In this document: piece by piece, positions 6,313 through 16,223 of the stretch
How positions within the stretch are numbered: position 1 is the stretch's first letter
How the letters are laid out: each line of letters starts with the position of its first letter
Assembly (NCBI GenBank): GCA_040772045.1
Contig: JAXGYV010000001.1
Location: forward strand, 270,081-334,080
Length of the DNA stretch: 64,000 bases
Source of the DNA: JAXGYV01 sp040772045
GTDB taxonomy: Bacteria > Actinomycetota > Thermoleophilia > UBA2241
Reading direction: 5' to 3'
Translations under genes and position numbers: made by a program
The notes under the pieces: model-generated
The model's input: the letters and a program-made list of their open reading frames with translations, nothing else
The model's database searches: none
What the model was told of the DNA's origin: nothing

Positions 6313-8958
6313 TCACCCCGGTCCAGCCGGGCCAACGATCACCGCCGTGCCTCCGGTACGCAGCGTGGTCTCCACCCGCACGCGCCGCCGCAAGCCAAGA
6401 TGTTGGCGACCTCCCTTAACAACCAGCGGATAGCCATGCACCAGGGCCAAGGCATCCTTGGGGCTGTAAATGAGGGAATGCTCCAACTCCAGCTCCAGTT
6501 CGGCCCCTTCGACAACCGGCAGCCGCTGCGCCTCCATCTGCGGTACCGTGCCCTGCGCCACGATCTCGAAGCTGTCTGTGGGGAGCGTGCGCGAGCCTTG
6601 GAAGAGAAACCGCTTGCCCGTCTCGCGCTCCAGTTTCCTGATGCGCTCGTTCTCCTGCAGGCGAGCGCCAACGCTCCCGTTCACCTCGATGAGCAGAGCG
6701 GCGGCGCGCGAGGAAGCGGCGGTCATCCGCAGCCGGCGCTCCACGCGCCGCACAATGGTGTCTTCCGACAGGACCCGACCGGTGCTCGAGCACGTCGCGC
6801 AGGCACGCGTGAGGATCCCTCGCGCGCCATCGGTGGTGTTCTGTCGCGTCATCTCCACGAGGCCGAGCGGCGAGATCTCCACGACGTACGTCTTCGTCCG
6901 ATCGGTCGCCAGCTCGGCCTCGAGCCTCGCCAGGACGGCGCTCCTGTTCTCGGTTCGCTCCATGTCGATGAAGTCGATGACGATGATCCCGCCGATATCG
7001 CGCAAACGCAGTTGCCGCACTACCTCCGTAGCCGCCTCGAGGTTCGTCCTGGTGATGGTGTCCTCCAGACCGCTGCCGCCGGTGTACCGGCCGCTGTTCA
7101 CATCGATCACGGTGAGCGCCTCCGCGTGGTCGATCATGATGTTGCCGCCACTCGGCAGCGGCACGCGCCGGGCGAGCGTACGCTCAAGCTGTTCCTCAAT
7201 GCCGTACTCGTCGAAGAGCGCCTCCTCACCCTGGTACAGCTCCACCCGGTCCACGAGTTCGGGAGCCACGCGCCCGAGATACGCCAGTAATGCCTTCCGC
7301 AGTTTCGCGCTGTCGACCACAAAGCGCGTCACGGACTCGTCGAACAGATCCCGAGCCACGGCCAGCGAGATGTCGACTTCTTCGTGCACGAGGCCGGGGG
7401 CGGGCGTCTTTTCCGCCTTGCCCCTAATGCGCGCCCACAGACGAGCCAAGTACTGCAGATCTCGGCGCAGCTCCTCCAGCCCCTTACCCTCGGCCACCGT
7501 GCGGACGATGACGCCGGCATCCTTGGCTTTGAGCTCCCGACAGATATCTCGCAGGCGATCCCGCTCTTGCTGCGCGAGTCGGCGCGATACTCCAACGCCA
7601 CTGCCACCCGGCACGTAGACCACGTAGCGCCCCGCCAGAGACATGCGCGTGGTGAGTCGCGCACCCTTACTCCCCATGGGGTCCTTGGTCACTTGTACGA
7701 GCAGTTCCTGCCCAGCCTGAAGCAGCTGTGTAATGCGCTTGCCGCGGCGGCTCCCGTTCTCCGGCAACGAGACCTCGTCTACGTGCAGGAAGCCGTTCTT
7801 CTCCAACCCGAAATCGACGAACGCCGCGTCCATCCCCCGCAGCACGCTCTCCACCTTGGCGCGGTAGATGTTGCCCAGGTACGAGGGACGTTCGGGGCGC
7901 TGGAAGTAAACCTCCGCAAGACGCCCATCCTCCAGCAGAGCGACGCGTAACTCGCCGTAGTCGCCGCTCGCCACGATGACGCGCTCGGCGCCCGCGCGCT
8001 CGGCCGGCGCCGCCTCGCGGCGACCTTGCCGGCGCCGCGGCCGACGCTCCGCGGCGCCCGCTGGCGCCGCTGGAGTGGACACCTCGTCCGCCGCCGCCTT
8101 GATCGGCGCTCCCGCCGTCTCGGCGACTGCCACGGCGGTCGCCGCTGTCTGACTGCCCTTGCGACCGGAGCGCCGGCGACGCGGCCGTTTGGTCGCCGGC
8201 ACTCCGACGTCCGTCGCTTCCGCCTCCTCGTCCGGCCGCTCCTCAACCACCTCACGCGTCGCCGGTGCGGACTGTGGCGAAGGACTCTCTGCTCCGATCT
8301 CGCCTGGCGAGCTCGCCGGCTCGGTCGTCTTGCCGACGGCGGTCGGCTGCGCTCCGTCGGCCGACGAAGCCGCGTTCTGCGCTTGGCGAGAGCCGGATCC
8401 GCGCGCGCCGCGCCGACGCCGGCGCGGCACCGCGGCAGCGGCGGGCGCGGAGAGCTCGCCACCCATCGGCGCCACGGCCTCCTGGCGCTCGGGTTCACCG
8501 GGAGGCGACTCGACACTGAGAGCGGCCAGATCCGCGTTTCTCTCAGACGCTGGCTCCGCCTTTTGAGCGGCGGCGGCCTTGTGCCGGCCGCCGCGGCGGC
8601 GACGTCGCGGCGGAGTCGGCAGTCCCTGCTCCGTGCCTTGAGCATGGTTCTGCTCGCTCGCTGAGGGCTCCGCCGCCACATCGTGCCCCTCACCGCCGTT
8701 CGCGTGCGCGGCCGGAGTCTCAGCGCCCTGGCCAGGCCCGCCGGCCCCCGCAGCTTCCCGATCGGCCTGCTGAGCCGCCGGCGGCTCAGCTCCTCCCGGT
8801 TGTGCGGCCGTCTTGCTCCGACGACGGCCGCCGCGGTGACCCCGGCGTCGCGGGCGCGGCGCACTGGTCTCGCGACCCTCGTCGGCGGTACTCTTCCCCG
8901 TCTCGCGGTCGGGCTGCACCGCGCCGTCGAGCGGTACTGCGTTGCTCGTATCGTTCAC
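6313..8958 (-). CDS. rng: Ribonuclease E/G with arginine-rich N-terminal extension
   Basis: This endoribonuclease processes and degrades RNA. The catalytic core spans about residues 325-800: an S1 RNA-binding region (YLGNIYRAKVESVLRGMDAA), DNase-I-like active-site aspartates D619 (TVIDVNSGRY) and D662 (IIVIDFIDM), and a zinc-link pair C720/C723 (RACATCSSTGR). Residues 1-325 are Ala/Glu/Pro-rich and probably disordered, with five arginine clusters near 35-48, 117-126, 178-187, 258-267 and 305-314 that may bind RNA or partners. A C-terminal 80-residue tail (VEGAELELELEHSLIY onward) is of unclear fold. The GTG start lies two bases after the DUF2344 stop. RNase E versus G naming is not decided by sequence alone. 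Confidence 0.92.
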   Translation of the reverse strand: MNDTSNAVPLDGAVQPDRETGKSTADEGRETSAPRPRRRGHRGGRRRSKTAAQPGGAEPPAAQQADREAAGAGGPGQGAETPAAHANGGEGHDVAAEPSASEQNHAQGTEQGLPTPPRRRRRGGRHKAAAAQKAEPASERNADLAALSVESPPGEPERQEAVAPMGGELSAPAAAAVPRRRRRGARGSGSRQAQNAASSADGAQPTAVGKTTEPASSPGEIGAESPSPQSAPATREVVEERPDEEAEATDVGVPATKRPRRRRSGRKGSQTAATAVAVAETAGAPIKAAADEVSTPAAPAGAAERRPRRRQGRREAAPAERAGAERVIVASGDYGELRVALLEDGRLAEVYFQRPERPSYLGNIYRAKVESVLRGMDAAFVDFGLEKNGFLHVDEVSLPENGSRRGKRITQLLQAGQELLVQVTKDPMGSKGARLTTRMSLAGRYVVYVPGGSGVGVSRRLAQQERDRLRDICRELKAKDAGVIVRTVAEGKGLEELRRDLQYLARLWARIRGKAEKTPAPGLVHEEVDISLAVARDLFDESVTRFVVDSAKLRKALLAYLGRVAPELVDRVELYQGEEALFDEYGIEEQLERTLARRVPLPSGGNIMIDHAEALTVIDVNSGRYTGGSGLEDTITRTNLEAATEVVRQLRLRDIGGIIVIDFIDMERTENRSAVLARLEAELATDRTKTYVVEISPLGLVEMTRQNTTDGARGILTRACATCSSTGRVLSEDTIVRRVERRLRMTAASSRAAALLIEVNGSVGARLQENERIRKLERETGKRFLFQGSRTLPTDSFEIVAQGTVPQMEAQRLPVVEGAELELELEHSLIYSPKDALALVHGYPLVVKGGRQHLGLRRRVRVETTLRTGGTAVIVGPAGPG

Positions 8959-8960
8959 GT

Positions 8961-9635
8961 CTACTCACTCTCTCGGCTGCCCGGTCTTACGGGCACGCCG
9001 GTGTACTCCACACCAAGTCGTACAATGCGCGCTGCCGGAGGAGACGCGGCATCGCCCCCCAAGAGCCAACGCACTACCTCTTCCGGCCGCGCGGCGCCGT
9101 CGGCGCGGTGCCGCACGGTGAATCCCATCCACCAGCCCTCTGGGGCACGACGCGCACCGTCAACCGTCACCAACCGCTTGAGATCCACCATGCGGCGTCC
9201 CTTCGGCGAAACGCGCTCCACGAAAATCTCCTCGGCCGCGCCGAACGCCCGCACCGCGGCTTCCGCCGCCGTTCCGTCCAGCGCCGTCAGACACTCGTAC
9301 CGCGCAGCTACAGGATCCAATCGCGGCCGCTGAGGCCAGAGTTCGACCGCCGTAGGCAGAAGCCCTTCCGCCGCCGCCTCGCGCAGCCGCTCGACGAGCT
9401 CGCCAGGATGCGTCACGTCGCCCGTGACTTCCGCCGCCGCCACCTCATCGCGGCCCTCGACCCCAACGGGCAGCGGCAGGCCGAGGCTGATCCGGGGCTT
9501 AGGGCGCATGCCCGCGCTCATCGCCAGCGGGATGCCGGCTCGCGCGAACGTCCGCTGCAGCGCGCGAGCCGTGTCGAGGTGCGAGATGTAGCGCGCGCGG
9601 CCACCTCGCGCAAAGCGCAGGACAATCCAGGTCAC
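8961..9635 (-). CDS. TIGR03936 / DUF2344 family protein
   Basis: The 224-residue protein begins VTWIVLRFARGGRARYISHLD and carries AMSAGMRPKPRISLGLPLPVG, both typical of the DUF2344 (TIGR03936) family, which lies next to or fused with TIGR03960 radical SAM proteins and is suspected to act in RNA modification. The GTG start overlaps the upstream radical SAM stop as GTGA. Longer in-frame readings upstream only cover the opposite reading of the radical SAM gene. The exact reaction is unknown. Confidence 0.85.
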   Translation of the reverse strand: MTWIVLRFARGGRARYISHLDTARALQRTFARAGIPLAMSAGMRPKPRISLGLPLPVGVEGRDEVAAAEVTGDVTHPGELVERLREAAAEGLLPTAVELWPQRPRLDPVAARYECLTALDGTAAEAAVRAFGAAEEIFVERVSPKGRRMVDLKRLVTVDGARRAPEGWWMGFTVRHRADGAARPEEVVRWLLGGDAASPPAARIVRLGVEYTGVPVRPGSRESE

Positions 9636-11410
9636 CGCAGCGCCTCCGCGCCGGCCAGGTCCATGGCCACACCCGCTCGGCATACGCCGCAACTGCCGCA
9701 CGTGTGCCGGCAGTCGTCCGTCAGCACACCAGCCACGGCATGCTCGCGCTCCGCGCGCAGGTAGCTTGCCGAGACGAGCGAATCGATGACGCTCTCGCAC
9801 TCGAGCTCGTCTCCTTCGAATGCCCGGTGGATGTTCATCCCGACCGAAGCCGCGGCACGCTCCCAGCGAGCAAGGTCGAAGTGTTCGCGCCAGCTGTCGA
9901 ACCGCGCACCAGCGCGCCACGCCGCCTCCACTACGGCCGACCACTCTCGGCCGCCCACAGCCAGGCGCGCCTCCACTACGGCCGCGCGTGCGTCGTGCAG
10001 CGCGAGCTTTACTCCGCGAGGCCAGGCCCCGCGCAGGAGTCGCTGCCGCGCCTGCAGTACCTCCAACCCGGCGAAGCGCTCTCGTTGAAACGCCGTGCCG
10101 GCTTTGGGGACAAACGCGGAGACCGCCGCCGATACTCGTGCACGACCACGCGTCGCTCGCGCCAGGTCGCGCACGGCGGATGCCGCCTGCGCGATAGCCA
10201 AGACGTCCTCGTCGCACTCACCCGGCAAGCCGATCATGAAGTAGAGCTTGAGCCCCGTGAAACCCGCATGAAACGTCGCGGCGGCGGCATCGAGCAGCAG
10301 CGGTTCGGTCACCCGCTTGTTGATGGCATCGCGCAGCCGCTGCGTGCCCGCCTCCGGGGCGAGTGTAACGGACCCCCGCTGCCGGTCGCCGAGCGTCGCC
10401 AGGCTCACGGCGGCGGAATCTACCCGCAAAGAGGGGAGAGACACGCGGAGCCCGGGGCGCAGGGCGCGCACCCGCCATACGAGTTCCTCGATCGCGCTGT
10501 AGTCGCAGCTCGACAGCGAGAGCAGCGACACTTCGTCGCACCCCGTCTGTCGCAGCGCTTCCTGCACGGCTTCCACTAGAAGCCCAACCGGACGCTCGCG
10601 CACCGGCCGGTACCACATGCCGGCTTGGCAGAACCGGCAGCCCGCGCCGCAGCCGCGAGCGATCTCCAGCGCCACACGATCGTGCACCGCCTCGAGCAGG
10701 GGGACCAGCGGTCGCGTGACCGGCGGCGACGACGAGAAGTCGGTGAAGACCTGCCGCCGCGCGCGGCCTCGGGGAGAAGACGCGGGCACCCAGACGCCCG
10801 GCACGCCGGTGAGCCGCCGCAACCTCTCCCACCGGCTGGCCGCCGATACGGCAGCCACGATCTCCGCCAGCCGCCCCTCGACCTCGCCCACGAAGAACGC
10901 GTCGAAGAAAGTAGCCAGCGGCAGAGGGTTCGCGGTTGCCGGCCCCCCACCGAGGACGATCGGGTGTTCGGCCCCGCGCTCGGCGGCGTGAAGGGGAACA
11001 CCGGCGAGGTCGAGCATCTCGAGCACGTTGGTGAAGCTCAGCTCGTGCGGCAGCGTGAAGCCCCACACAGCAGCGTCCTTCACCGGGCGGCCGTCTTCCA
11101 GCGTCCACAGCTCGACACCCTCGGCACGCATCAGGTCCGCCATGTCCGGCCATGGACAGTACGCACGCTGCGCGCACGCCGGCGTGTCGTCGTTGATGCC
11201 ACTGTAGAGGATCTGAAGGGCTGGGTTGGAGATCCCTATCTCGTAGACGTCCGGATACGAGAGCACCACCAGCGGCTCACCCGCCGGCTTGTGCCGTACG
11301 TTGAACTCACCGCCCACGTAGCGGCCCGGCCGCCGCACGCGGCCGAGCAGGTTCGTGCGGAGATCTCCCGACCCGGCGCTAGTCCACGGAGCGCTTTCGT
11401 TGGGCGACAA
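9632..11410 (-). CDS. TIGR03960-family B12-binding-like radical SAM protein
   Basis: Residues 1-200 resemble a B12-binding-type domain (SYPDVYEIGISNPALQILY); the radical SAM centre follows with CGAGCRFC, a CX3CX2C iron-sulfur motif in GCGAGCRFCQAGMWYRP. A cysteine group near the C-terminus (DCRHTCGSCGVC) is also typical of the family. The substrate is not established; pairing with DUF2344 and RNase E/G suggests an RNA substrate, which is inference. I use the TTG at 11410; it overlaps the DUF697 gene by 32 bases, and a somewhat later start is possible. Confidence 0.85.
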   Translation of the reverse strand: MSPNESAPWTSAGSGDLRTNLLGRVRRPGRYVGGEFNVRHKPAGEPLVVLSYPDVYEIGISNPALQILYSGINDDTPACAQRAYCPWPDMADLMRAEGVELWTLEDGRPVKDAAVWGFTLPHELSFTNVLEMLDLAGVPLHAAERGAEHPIVLGGGPATANPLPLATFFDAFFVGEVEGRLAEIVAAVSAASRWERLRRLTGVPGVWVPASSPRGRARRQVFTDFSSSPPVTRPLVPLLEAVHDRVALEIARGCGAGCRFCQAGMWYRPVRERPVGLLVEAVQEALRQTGCDEVSLLSLSSCDYSAIEELVWRVRALRPGLRVSLPSLRVDSAAVSLATLGDRQRGSVTLAPEAGTQRLRDAINKRVTEPLLLDAAAATFHAGFTGLKLYFMIGLPGECDEDVLAIAQAASAVRDLARATRGRARVSAAVSAFVPKAGTAFQRERFAGLEVLQARQRLLRGAWPRGVKLALHDARAAVVEARLAVGGREWSAVVEAAWRAGARFDSWREHFDLARWERAAASVGMNIHRAFEGDELECESVIDSLVSASYLRAEREHAVAGVLTDDCRHTCGSCGVCRAGVAMDLAGAEALR

Positions 11411-12266
11411 TATGTTTCAGCAATCCTTTCACCCTTACAGGGTCGGCCGGCACTCTCTGCGCCATGCCGGTCTCGTAATACTTCACGGCGGCCTCGCCCA
11501 GTGCGAGCGTGCCGGCATACCCCACCGCTCCCTTGAGCGCCCAGCCGCCCACCGGGACAATGCCGAGAGCCTGTCGAGCCGCGGTGCGCAACCCGAGGGC
11601 GGCAGCCATCACCGTCAGCACCTCCGGGACGCGTTCGGGCCCCACGTTCTCGCCGTAGGCGACGCCGATCTGCAGCACCATGCGTAACTGATTCAGCGTC
11701 ATCGCCGGCATGTCCGCGCCCGGCAAGAACACCACGGCTCCCACGGCCGCGTTCTGGGCCGCGACACGGCGGACCAGCGAACGCACCACCGCCGGACGCA
11801 GCGCCGGCAGGTCGCCGGCGAGCGCCGGCCCACGCGGTCCAGCAACGCGAGCCACCACCTCCAGGAACCTCGCTCCTCCCTCCGCGCTGCGGGGATCGAC
11901 CTCCACGAGCTCGTCCGCGTAGGCGCCCACGCGACGAGCCACAGCCACGGCGCTCGCATCTCCAACGGGCAACGCCACCACTAGCCCGCAGCGAGCACGG
12001 CGCGCGGCCGCGACCGTAGCACTGAGGTCCGTGCCCGCATCGCCCGCCGCGGCCACTACTACATCGTCCTTTCGCAGTACGGAGAGAGACTCCGCGTCCG
12101 CGACGATCAGACCAGATGGCCGTGACTGCGCCCCCCCGCCGATCGTGGTAACCAGCGCGCTCGCCCCAGGACCAGCGCCGGCGACCACCAGACGCGCCGG
12201 CACCCCAACGCTCGCCCGCACCTGTTTGGCGACCTTATATACCGCCGAGGCGTTCAGCTTGGCCAC
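11379..12266 (-). CDS. DUF697-family protein
   Basis: The 295-residue product has an Ala/Val-rich P-loop-less N-terminal part and a C-terminal DUF697-like region with short hydrophobic helices (MTLNQLRMVLQIGVAYGE, then VGGWALKGAVGYAGT and GEAAVKYYE). DUF697 proteins are membrane-associated and often accompany GTPases; their role is unknown. It lies between rodA and the radical SAM gene in one direction with gaps under 12 bases, so it is probably cotranscribed with the cell-shape genes. Confidence 0.7.
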   Translation of the reverse strand: MAKLNASAVYKVAKQVRASVGVPARLVVAGAGPGASALVTTIGGGAQSRPSGLIVADAESLSVLRKDDVVVAAAGDAGTDLSATVAAARRARCGLVVALPVGDASAVAVARRVGAYADELVEVDPRSAEGGARFLEVVARVAGPRGPALAGDLPALRPAVVRSLVRRVAAQNAAVGAVVFLPGADMPAMTLNQLRMVLQIGVAYGENVGPERVPEVLTVMAAALGLRTAARQALGIVPVGGWALKGAVGYAGTLALGEAAVKYYETGMAQRVPADPVRVKGLLKHIVAQRKRSVD

Positions 12267-12275
12267 TTCTCTCTC

Positions 12276-13418
12276 CTAACCCACGCGCTCTCGAGCGGCG
12301 AGGGCATCGCTCGCTCGCACGTGAATGCTCTCCAGCACGCCGACCAGCATGAGGCTCGTGATGAGAGCCGCCCCACCGTAGCTTACGAAGGGAAGCGGGA
12401 TCCCTGTCACCGGCATAATACCGAGAGTCATGCCCACATTCACCAAAATCTGGTACAGAAAGATCGTGGCGATGCCGCCCGCCATGATGCTCCCGTACAT
12501 ATCCCGGGCGAGCGCGGCGATGCGCAACGCGCGCCAGATGAGGAGGGCCTGTAACGCGATGAGGCCCGCCGTACCGAGGAAACCCCAGCGCTCGCCCGCC
12601 ACGGCGAAGATGAAGTCCGTGTGATGCTCGGGAAGGAACTGCAATTGTGTCTGGGTCGCCAGGTCGCCGCGACCGGCAAGGCCGCCGGAACCGATGGCGA
12701 TCAGTGATTGCCTCACATTGTAGCCGGCGGCACTCGTGTCGTGGCTAGGATCCAGGAAGACGGTCAAGCGATCGAGCTGATAGGGCTCCACCACCTTTAC
12801 GCCGCACGCCGGGAGCACACCGAGCACTACCGCGACGACGACCACCAGCGTCAGCCCGATGGCCGCCAAATGGGTCCATCGCGTCCCGAAGAAGAACAGC
12901 AGTCCAAGGCCGAGCATCACGAGCACCGTGGCGGTACCCAAGTCGGGCTCCCGGAATACCATGATCGCCGGCAGGAGCACCGCAGCCATCGTCACCAACG
13001 TCGGTCGAGGTGAGCCGAGGGAGTCTAGGTTGTTGGCGAGGAACGCGCCGAGCCCGAGTGTGAGCAGCACGATCGCTAGCTGGGAGGGCTGGAAGTTCAC
13101 AAAGCCGATGTCGATCCAGCGACGCGAGCCGCGGGTGACTTCAGCGAGGAGGAACACCGCCGCGATGGAGACCACGGTGAAGGCGTACAGCGGCCACTGC
13201 CAGCGGCGAAAACGCTCGTAGTCGACGAGTGTCAGCAACACCAGCGCCACAAAGCCGATGGCCGCGTACTGAAGCTGCAGGCGCAGGTAGTACGTTGACG
13301 TAAGCAGGGGATCGTTTTTCGTGGCCAGATAGATGATCACCACGCCGTAGCTCACCAGCGCCACGACGATCGCGAACAGCACATAGTCGAGATGACGGAG
13401 GTAGTGTCGGACCTGCAC
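12276..13418 (-). CDS. rodA: Rod-shape glycosyltransferase RodA (SEDS family)
   Basis: RodA polymerises lipid II into glycan strands with PBP2 during elongation. The 380-residue multi-pass protein has the SEDS pattern: GSRRWIDIGFVNFQPSQLA, FREPDLGTATV, GGLAGRGDLATQTQLQFLPE and the C-terminal GIMPVTGIPLPFVSYGG block. It begins with GTG and follows mrdA after 14 bases, in the order mreB-mreC-mreD-mrdA-rodA. Confidence 0.95.
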   Translation of the reverse strand: MQVRHYLRHLDYVLFAIVVALVSYGVVIIYLATKNDPLLTSTYYLRLQLQYAAIGFVALVLLTLVDYERFRRWQWPLYAFTVVSIAAVFLLAEVTRGSRRWIDIGFVNFQPSQLAIVLLTLGLGAFLANNLDSLGSPRPTLVTMAAVLLPAIMVFREPDLGTATVLVMLGLGLLFFFGTRWTHLAAIGLTLVVVVAVVLGVLPACGVKVVEPYQLDRLTVFLDPSHDTSAAGYNVRQSLIAIGSGGLAGRGDLATQTQLQFLPEHHTDFIFAVAGERWGFLGTAGLIALQALLIWRALRIAALARDMYGSIMAGGIATIFLYQILVNVGMTLGIMPVTGIPLPFVSYGGAALITSLMLVGVLESIHVRASDALAARERVG

Positions 13419-13432
13419 GTGCGCTCCGTCTC

Positions 13433-15691
13433 CTAGTCGGTCCGCCCTGTTACGACGTTCGTCCCGCTCTTAAGGCCGAACAACGCGTCGTAGATGAGCC
13501 GCGCCGCCGGCGCGGCCGTACTGCCGCCGTGCCCACCCTGCTCCACGAACACCACTACCACGTACTTGGGGTTATCCGCCGGCGCGTAGCTCGCATACCA
13601 GGCGCAGTCGTCTCTTGCCCCCCACTCCGCCGTACCCGTCTTGCCGGCTACGGCCACCGGGTACCCCGAGAAGACAGCCGCCGATGTACCCGCGGAAGAA
13701 GAAGCAGCCATACGCAATCCCTGGCGCACAACGTCGAGTGTGCCGGGAGAGATGTCGACGCTGCGCGGTTCGGCGGCCGCTACCTTGAGCACGCTGCGGC
13801 CATCCGCATCCACCACTTTGAGACCGAGGTGAGGGGTAACGATCTTGCCGCCGTTGGCGATGGCCGCGTACGCCACGGCGATCTGCAGCGGCGTAACCTC
13901 CAGGTTACCCTGCCCGATGGACAAGTTGATGGAGTCCCCGGGATGCCAGTCATAGTCCCACGTGCCCTTCTTGTAGTAGCTGCGCTTCCAGGCGGGAGTG
14001 GGGACGCGGCCGATAGCCTCGCCGGGGATGTCGATACCGGTCGCCTTGCCGAGGCCCAATCGGTGAGCCCAGTCGGCCAGCTCCGTCCCCTTGCGATGGT
14101 AGAAACTGAGGCCCACGTTGTAGAAGTACACGTCGCAGGACTGGGCGAGAGCGTGAGTGATATTCATGTGTCCATGGCCGGCAGGAGACACCCAGCACGT
14201 CCACTTCTGCTTATACGCCTCAAAGCTCCCATCGCACATGAACGTGGACAGCGGTGTAACCACCCCCTGTTCCAGCGCCGCGATCGCGTCGATGGCCTTG
14301 AAGGTGGATGCCGCTGGATAACTGCCCTGTATGGCGCGGTTGAGCAGCGGGTAGTTAGCGCCTGCCGACGCCAAACGCTGGAAGTCCTTGCTGGTCCCCG
14401 TTTGCCACACGCTAGGATCGTAGGCTGGATAGCTGGCCATGGCGACAAGGGCTCCTGTCTTGGCCTCCATCACCACCGCCGCCGCGCCGTTGGCCCTCCA
14501 GTAGTGCTGCTGGTGCGCTGTCTCAATGGCCCGCTGGAGCGCTCGTTCCGCCGCCCGCTGGATCTTGAGGTCGAGGCTCAGGACGAGGTTGTTCCCGGGC
14601 TGTGCCAGACTGCCACCACTCACCGCTCGCTTTGGTCGCCCAAAGGCATCGACCTCCACTCGCGACTCGCCGTCCTGGCCACGAAGCCACTCGTCGTAGG
14701 TGTACTCCACGCCGGCATGGCCCACACGATCCCCCTGCTCGAGATGGGAGAACTGCTTGGTCTTGAGCTCCTCGGCCGTCACCTCGCCCACATTGCCAAA
14801 CAGGTGTGCCGCGATCGTGCCCTGCGGGTAGTCGCGGAGGTGATCTTTGCGTATCTCCACTCCGGGGAAGCTCTGCTTGCGCTCGAGGATCTGGCTCACG
14901 AGATTCAGAGCGACATCCTCCTCGAGGACGACGAGGTCGTACTGGTACCCAGCGCGCCGCACCAGGGTCTCGTACAGCTCATCGGGCTTCGCCTTGACGA
15001 TACGGGCCAGCGCCTGCAAGGCGGGGGCAAGCTCCCCTTCTGGCAGCAGCGCCATGTTGAACCCCACGTCGTCCTCGCGAATCTGTAGCGCGGCCTTGGC
15101 CTCCTTGAAGTGCCGCATGCTCGCCGCCAGGGTGCGCACGCGCGACAGAGCGGCCTCGCTGAGGTTTTCCGCGACGGGGATCAGCCCGTATCCAGCATTT
15201 CGGGCCAAGGACTCTCTCGCCTGGGTCACGGGTGTGTGGAGCAACCGCGCCAAGCCATCGACGGTGCTCGCGAGACGACCGTTCGGCACATCCATGAGTC
15301 GTAAACCCACAGTGAGCGCCGGACGATTGCCGACCAGCGTGGTCCCGCGCCGGTCGAGAATGAGTCCACGTAAGGCCGGCACACGGATGGAGCGCAAGCG
15401 ATTGTTCTCGGCCGCCGAGACGTACTGCTGAGCCGAGAGCACCTGCAGGAACCAGAGACGGAAGAGGATGATAGAGAAGACGACCAGCGCCACGCCGCCG
15501 AGGACGGCCACCCGCAGGCCCACCGATGGCAGCGGCGCCACAGGCCGATCGCGGCGGCCGAAACGCTCCGCGAGAGGACCTCGCCACCGCGTGCCGTGGC
15601 GACGTGACGGCACGGAAGACAACGGTCGCAGCGGGAGCTGGCCGCCGAGATGATCGCCAGCCCCACGCCACCGTCTACGCCGGTCGCGCAC
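13433..15691 (-). CDS. mrdA: Penicillin-binding protein 2 (elongation transpeptidase)
   Basis: PBP2 cross-links peptidoglycan in the elongasome. A basic, Pro/Arg-rich cytoplasmic N-terminus precedes one membrane segment (VAVLGGVALVVFSIILF); the pedestal contains the PBP dimer region, and the transpeptidase domain carries PAASTFK (nucleophile near Ser462), QSCD and VAGKTGTAEW. The frame runs open to 15727, but the GTG at 15691 has a GGGAGG ribosome-binding site seven bases away, so I start there, overlapping mreD by 17 bases. The cytoplasmic tail is longer than in Proteobacteria, as is usual in Actinomycetota. Confidence 0.93.
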   Translation of the reverse strand: MRDRRRRWRGAGDHLGGQLPLRPLSSVPSRRHGTRWRGPLAERFGRRDRPVAPLPSVGLRVAVLGGVALVVFSIILFRLWFLQVLSAQQYVSAAENNRLRSIRVPALRGLILDRRGTTLVGNRPALTVGLRLMDVPNGRLASTVDGLARLLHTPVTQARESLARNAGYGLIPVAENLSEAALSRVRTLAASMRHFKEAKAALQIREDDVGFNMALLPEGELAPALQALARIVKAKPDELYETLVRRAGYQYDLVVLEEDVALNLVSQILERKQSFPGVEIRKDHLRDYPQGTIAAHLFGNVGEVTAEELKTKQFSHLEQGDRVGHAGVEYTYDEWLRGQDGESRVEVDAFGRPKRAVSGGSLAQPGNNLVLSLDLKIQRAAERALQRAIETAHQQHYWRANGAAAVVMEAKTGALVAMASYPAYDPSVWQTGTSKDFQRLASAGANYPLLNRAIQGSYPAASTFKAIDAIAALEQGVVTPLSTFMCDGSFEAYKQKWTCWVSPAGHGHMNITHALAQSCDVYFYNVGLSFYHRKGTELADWAHRLGLGKATGIDIPGEAIGRVPTPAWKRSYYKKGTWDYDWHPGDSINLSIGQGNLEVTPLQIAVAYAAIANGGKIVTPHLGLKVVDADGRSVLKVAAAEPRSVDISPGTLDVVRQGLRMAASSSAGTSAAVFSGYPVAVAGKTGTAEWGARDDCAWYASYAPADNPKYVVVVFVEQGGHGGSTAAPAARLIYDALFGLKSGTNVVTGRTD

Positions 15692-16223
15692 GTTCACCTC
15701 CCTCTCGCAGCCAGAATCGCGCGGCAAGATAGGCGGGCGCGATCAACAACGTGTTGAGCACCAGCGCGGGGAGAACAGCACGGCCGATGAAGAACCCCAC
15801 AGGAACCGTCCGGTCCAGCAGATACTGCGCACTCGCGGAGATCACCTTGGCCACCAGCGTGCCGCCGCAGGCCGCGGAGAGTGGCGCCCACGCCGACGAC
15901 GTGTCGATGGTTTCACCGTAGCGACCAGCCACGTACCCGATGATCACGAGCACAAGCGAATCCACACCCGGGGGTCCGAACATCGCGACCGCCGCCAACG
16001 CCCCGCTGAGAAACCCGTAGATGGCGCCTATCTCCGGCCCCCGCAGCAGGCCGACACAGATCACCGCCAAGAGGGGGAGATCCGGCCTGGCGCCGAGGAT
16101 CCTGATGTGCGGCGCCACCGTGCTCTGCAGGAGCACGGTGGCCAGCAGCATGGCCGCCAGCCTGACCACCTCGAGCATGACCACGCGCCACGTCCAAAGC
16201 CTGGCCGGGGCGCGCGACCTCAT
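15675..16223 (-). CDS. mreD: Rod-shape determining protein MreD
   Basis: The 182-residue protein has about five membrane helices and the family features LLQSTVAPHIRILGARPDL and GFLSGALAAVAMFGPPG. MreD joins MreC in the periplasmic/membrane scaffold of the Rod complex. It overlaps mreC by four bases and is followed directly by mrdA. Confidence 0.88.
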   Translation of the reverse strand: MRSRAPARLWTWRVVMLEVVRLAAMLLATVLLQSTVAPHIRILGARPDLPLLAVICVGLLRGPEIGAIYGFLSGALAAVAMFGPPGVDSLVLVIIGYVAGRYGETIDTSSAWAPLSAACGGTLVAKVISASAQYLLDRTVPVGFFIGRAVLPALVLNTLLIAPAYLAARFWLREGGERARPA

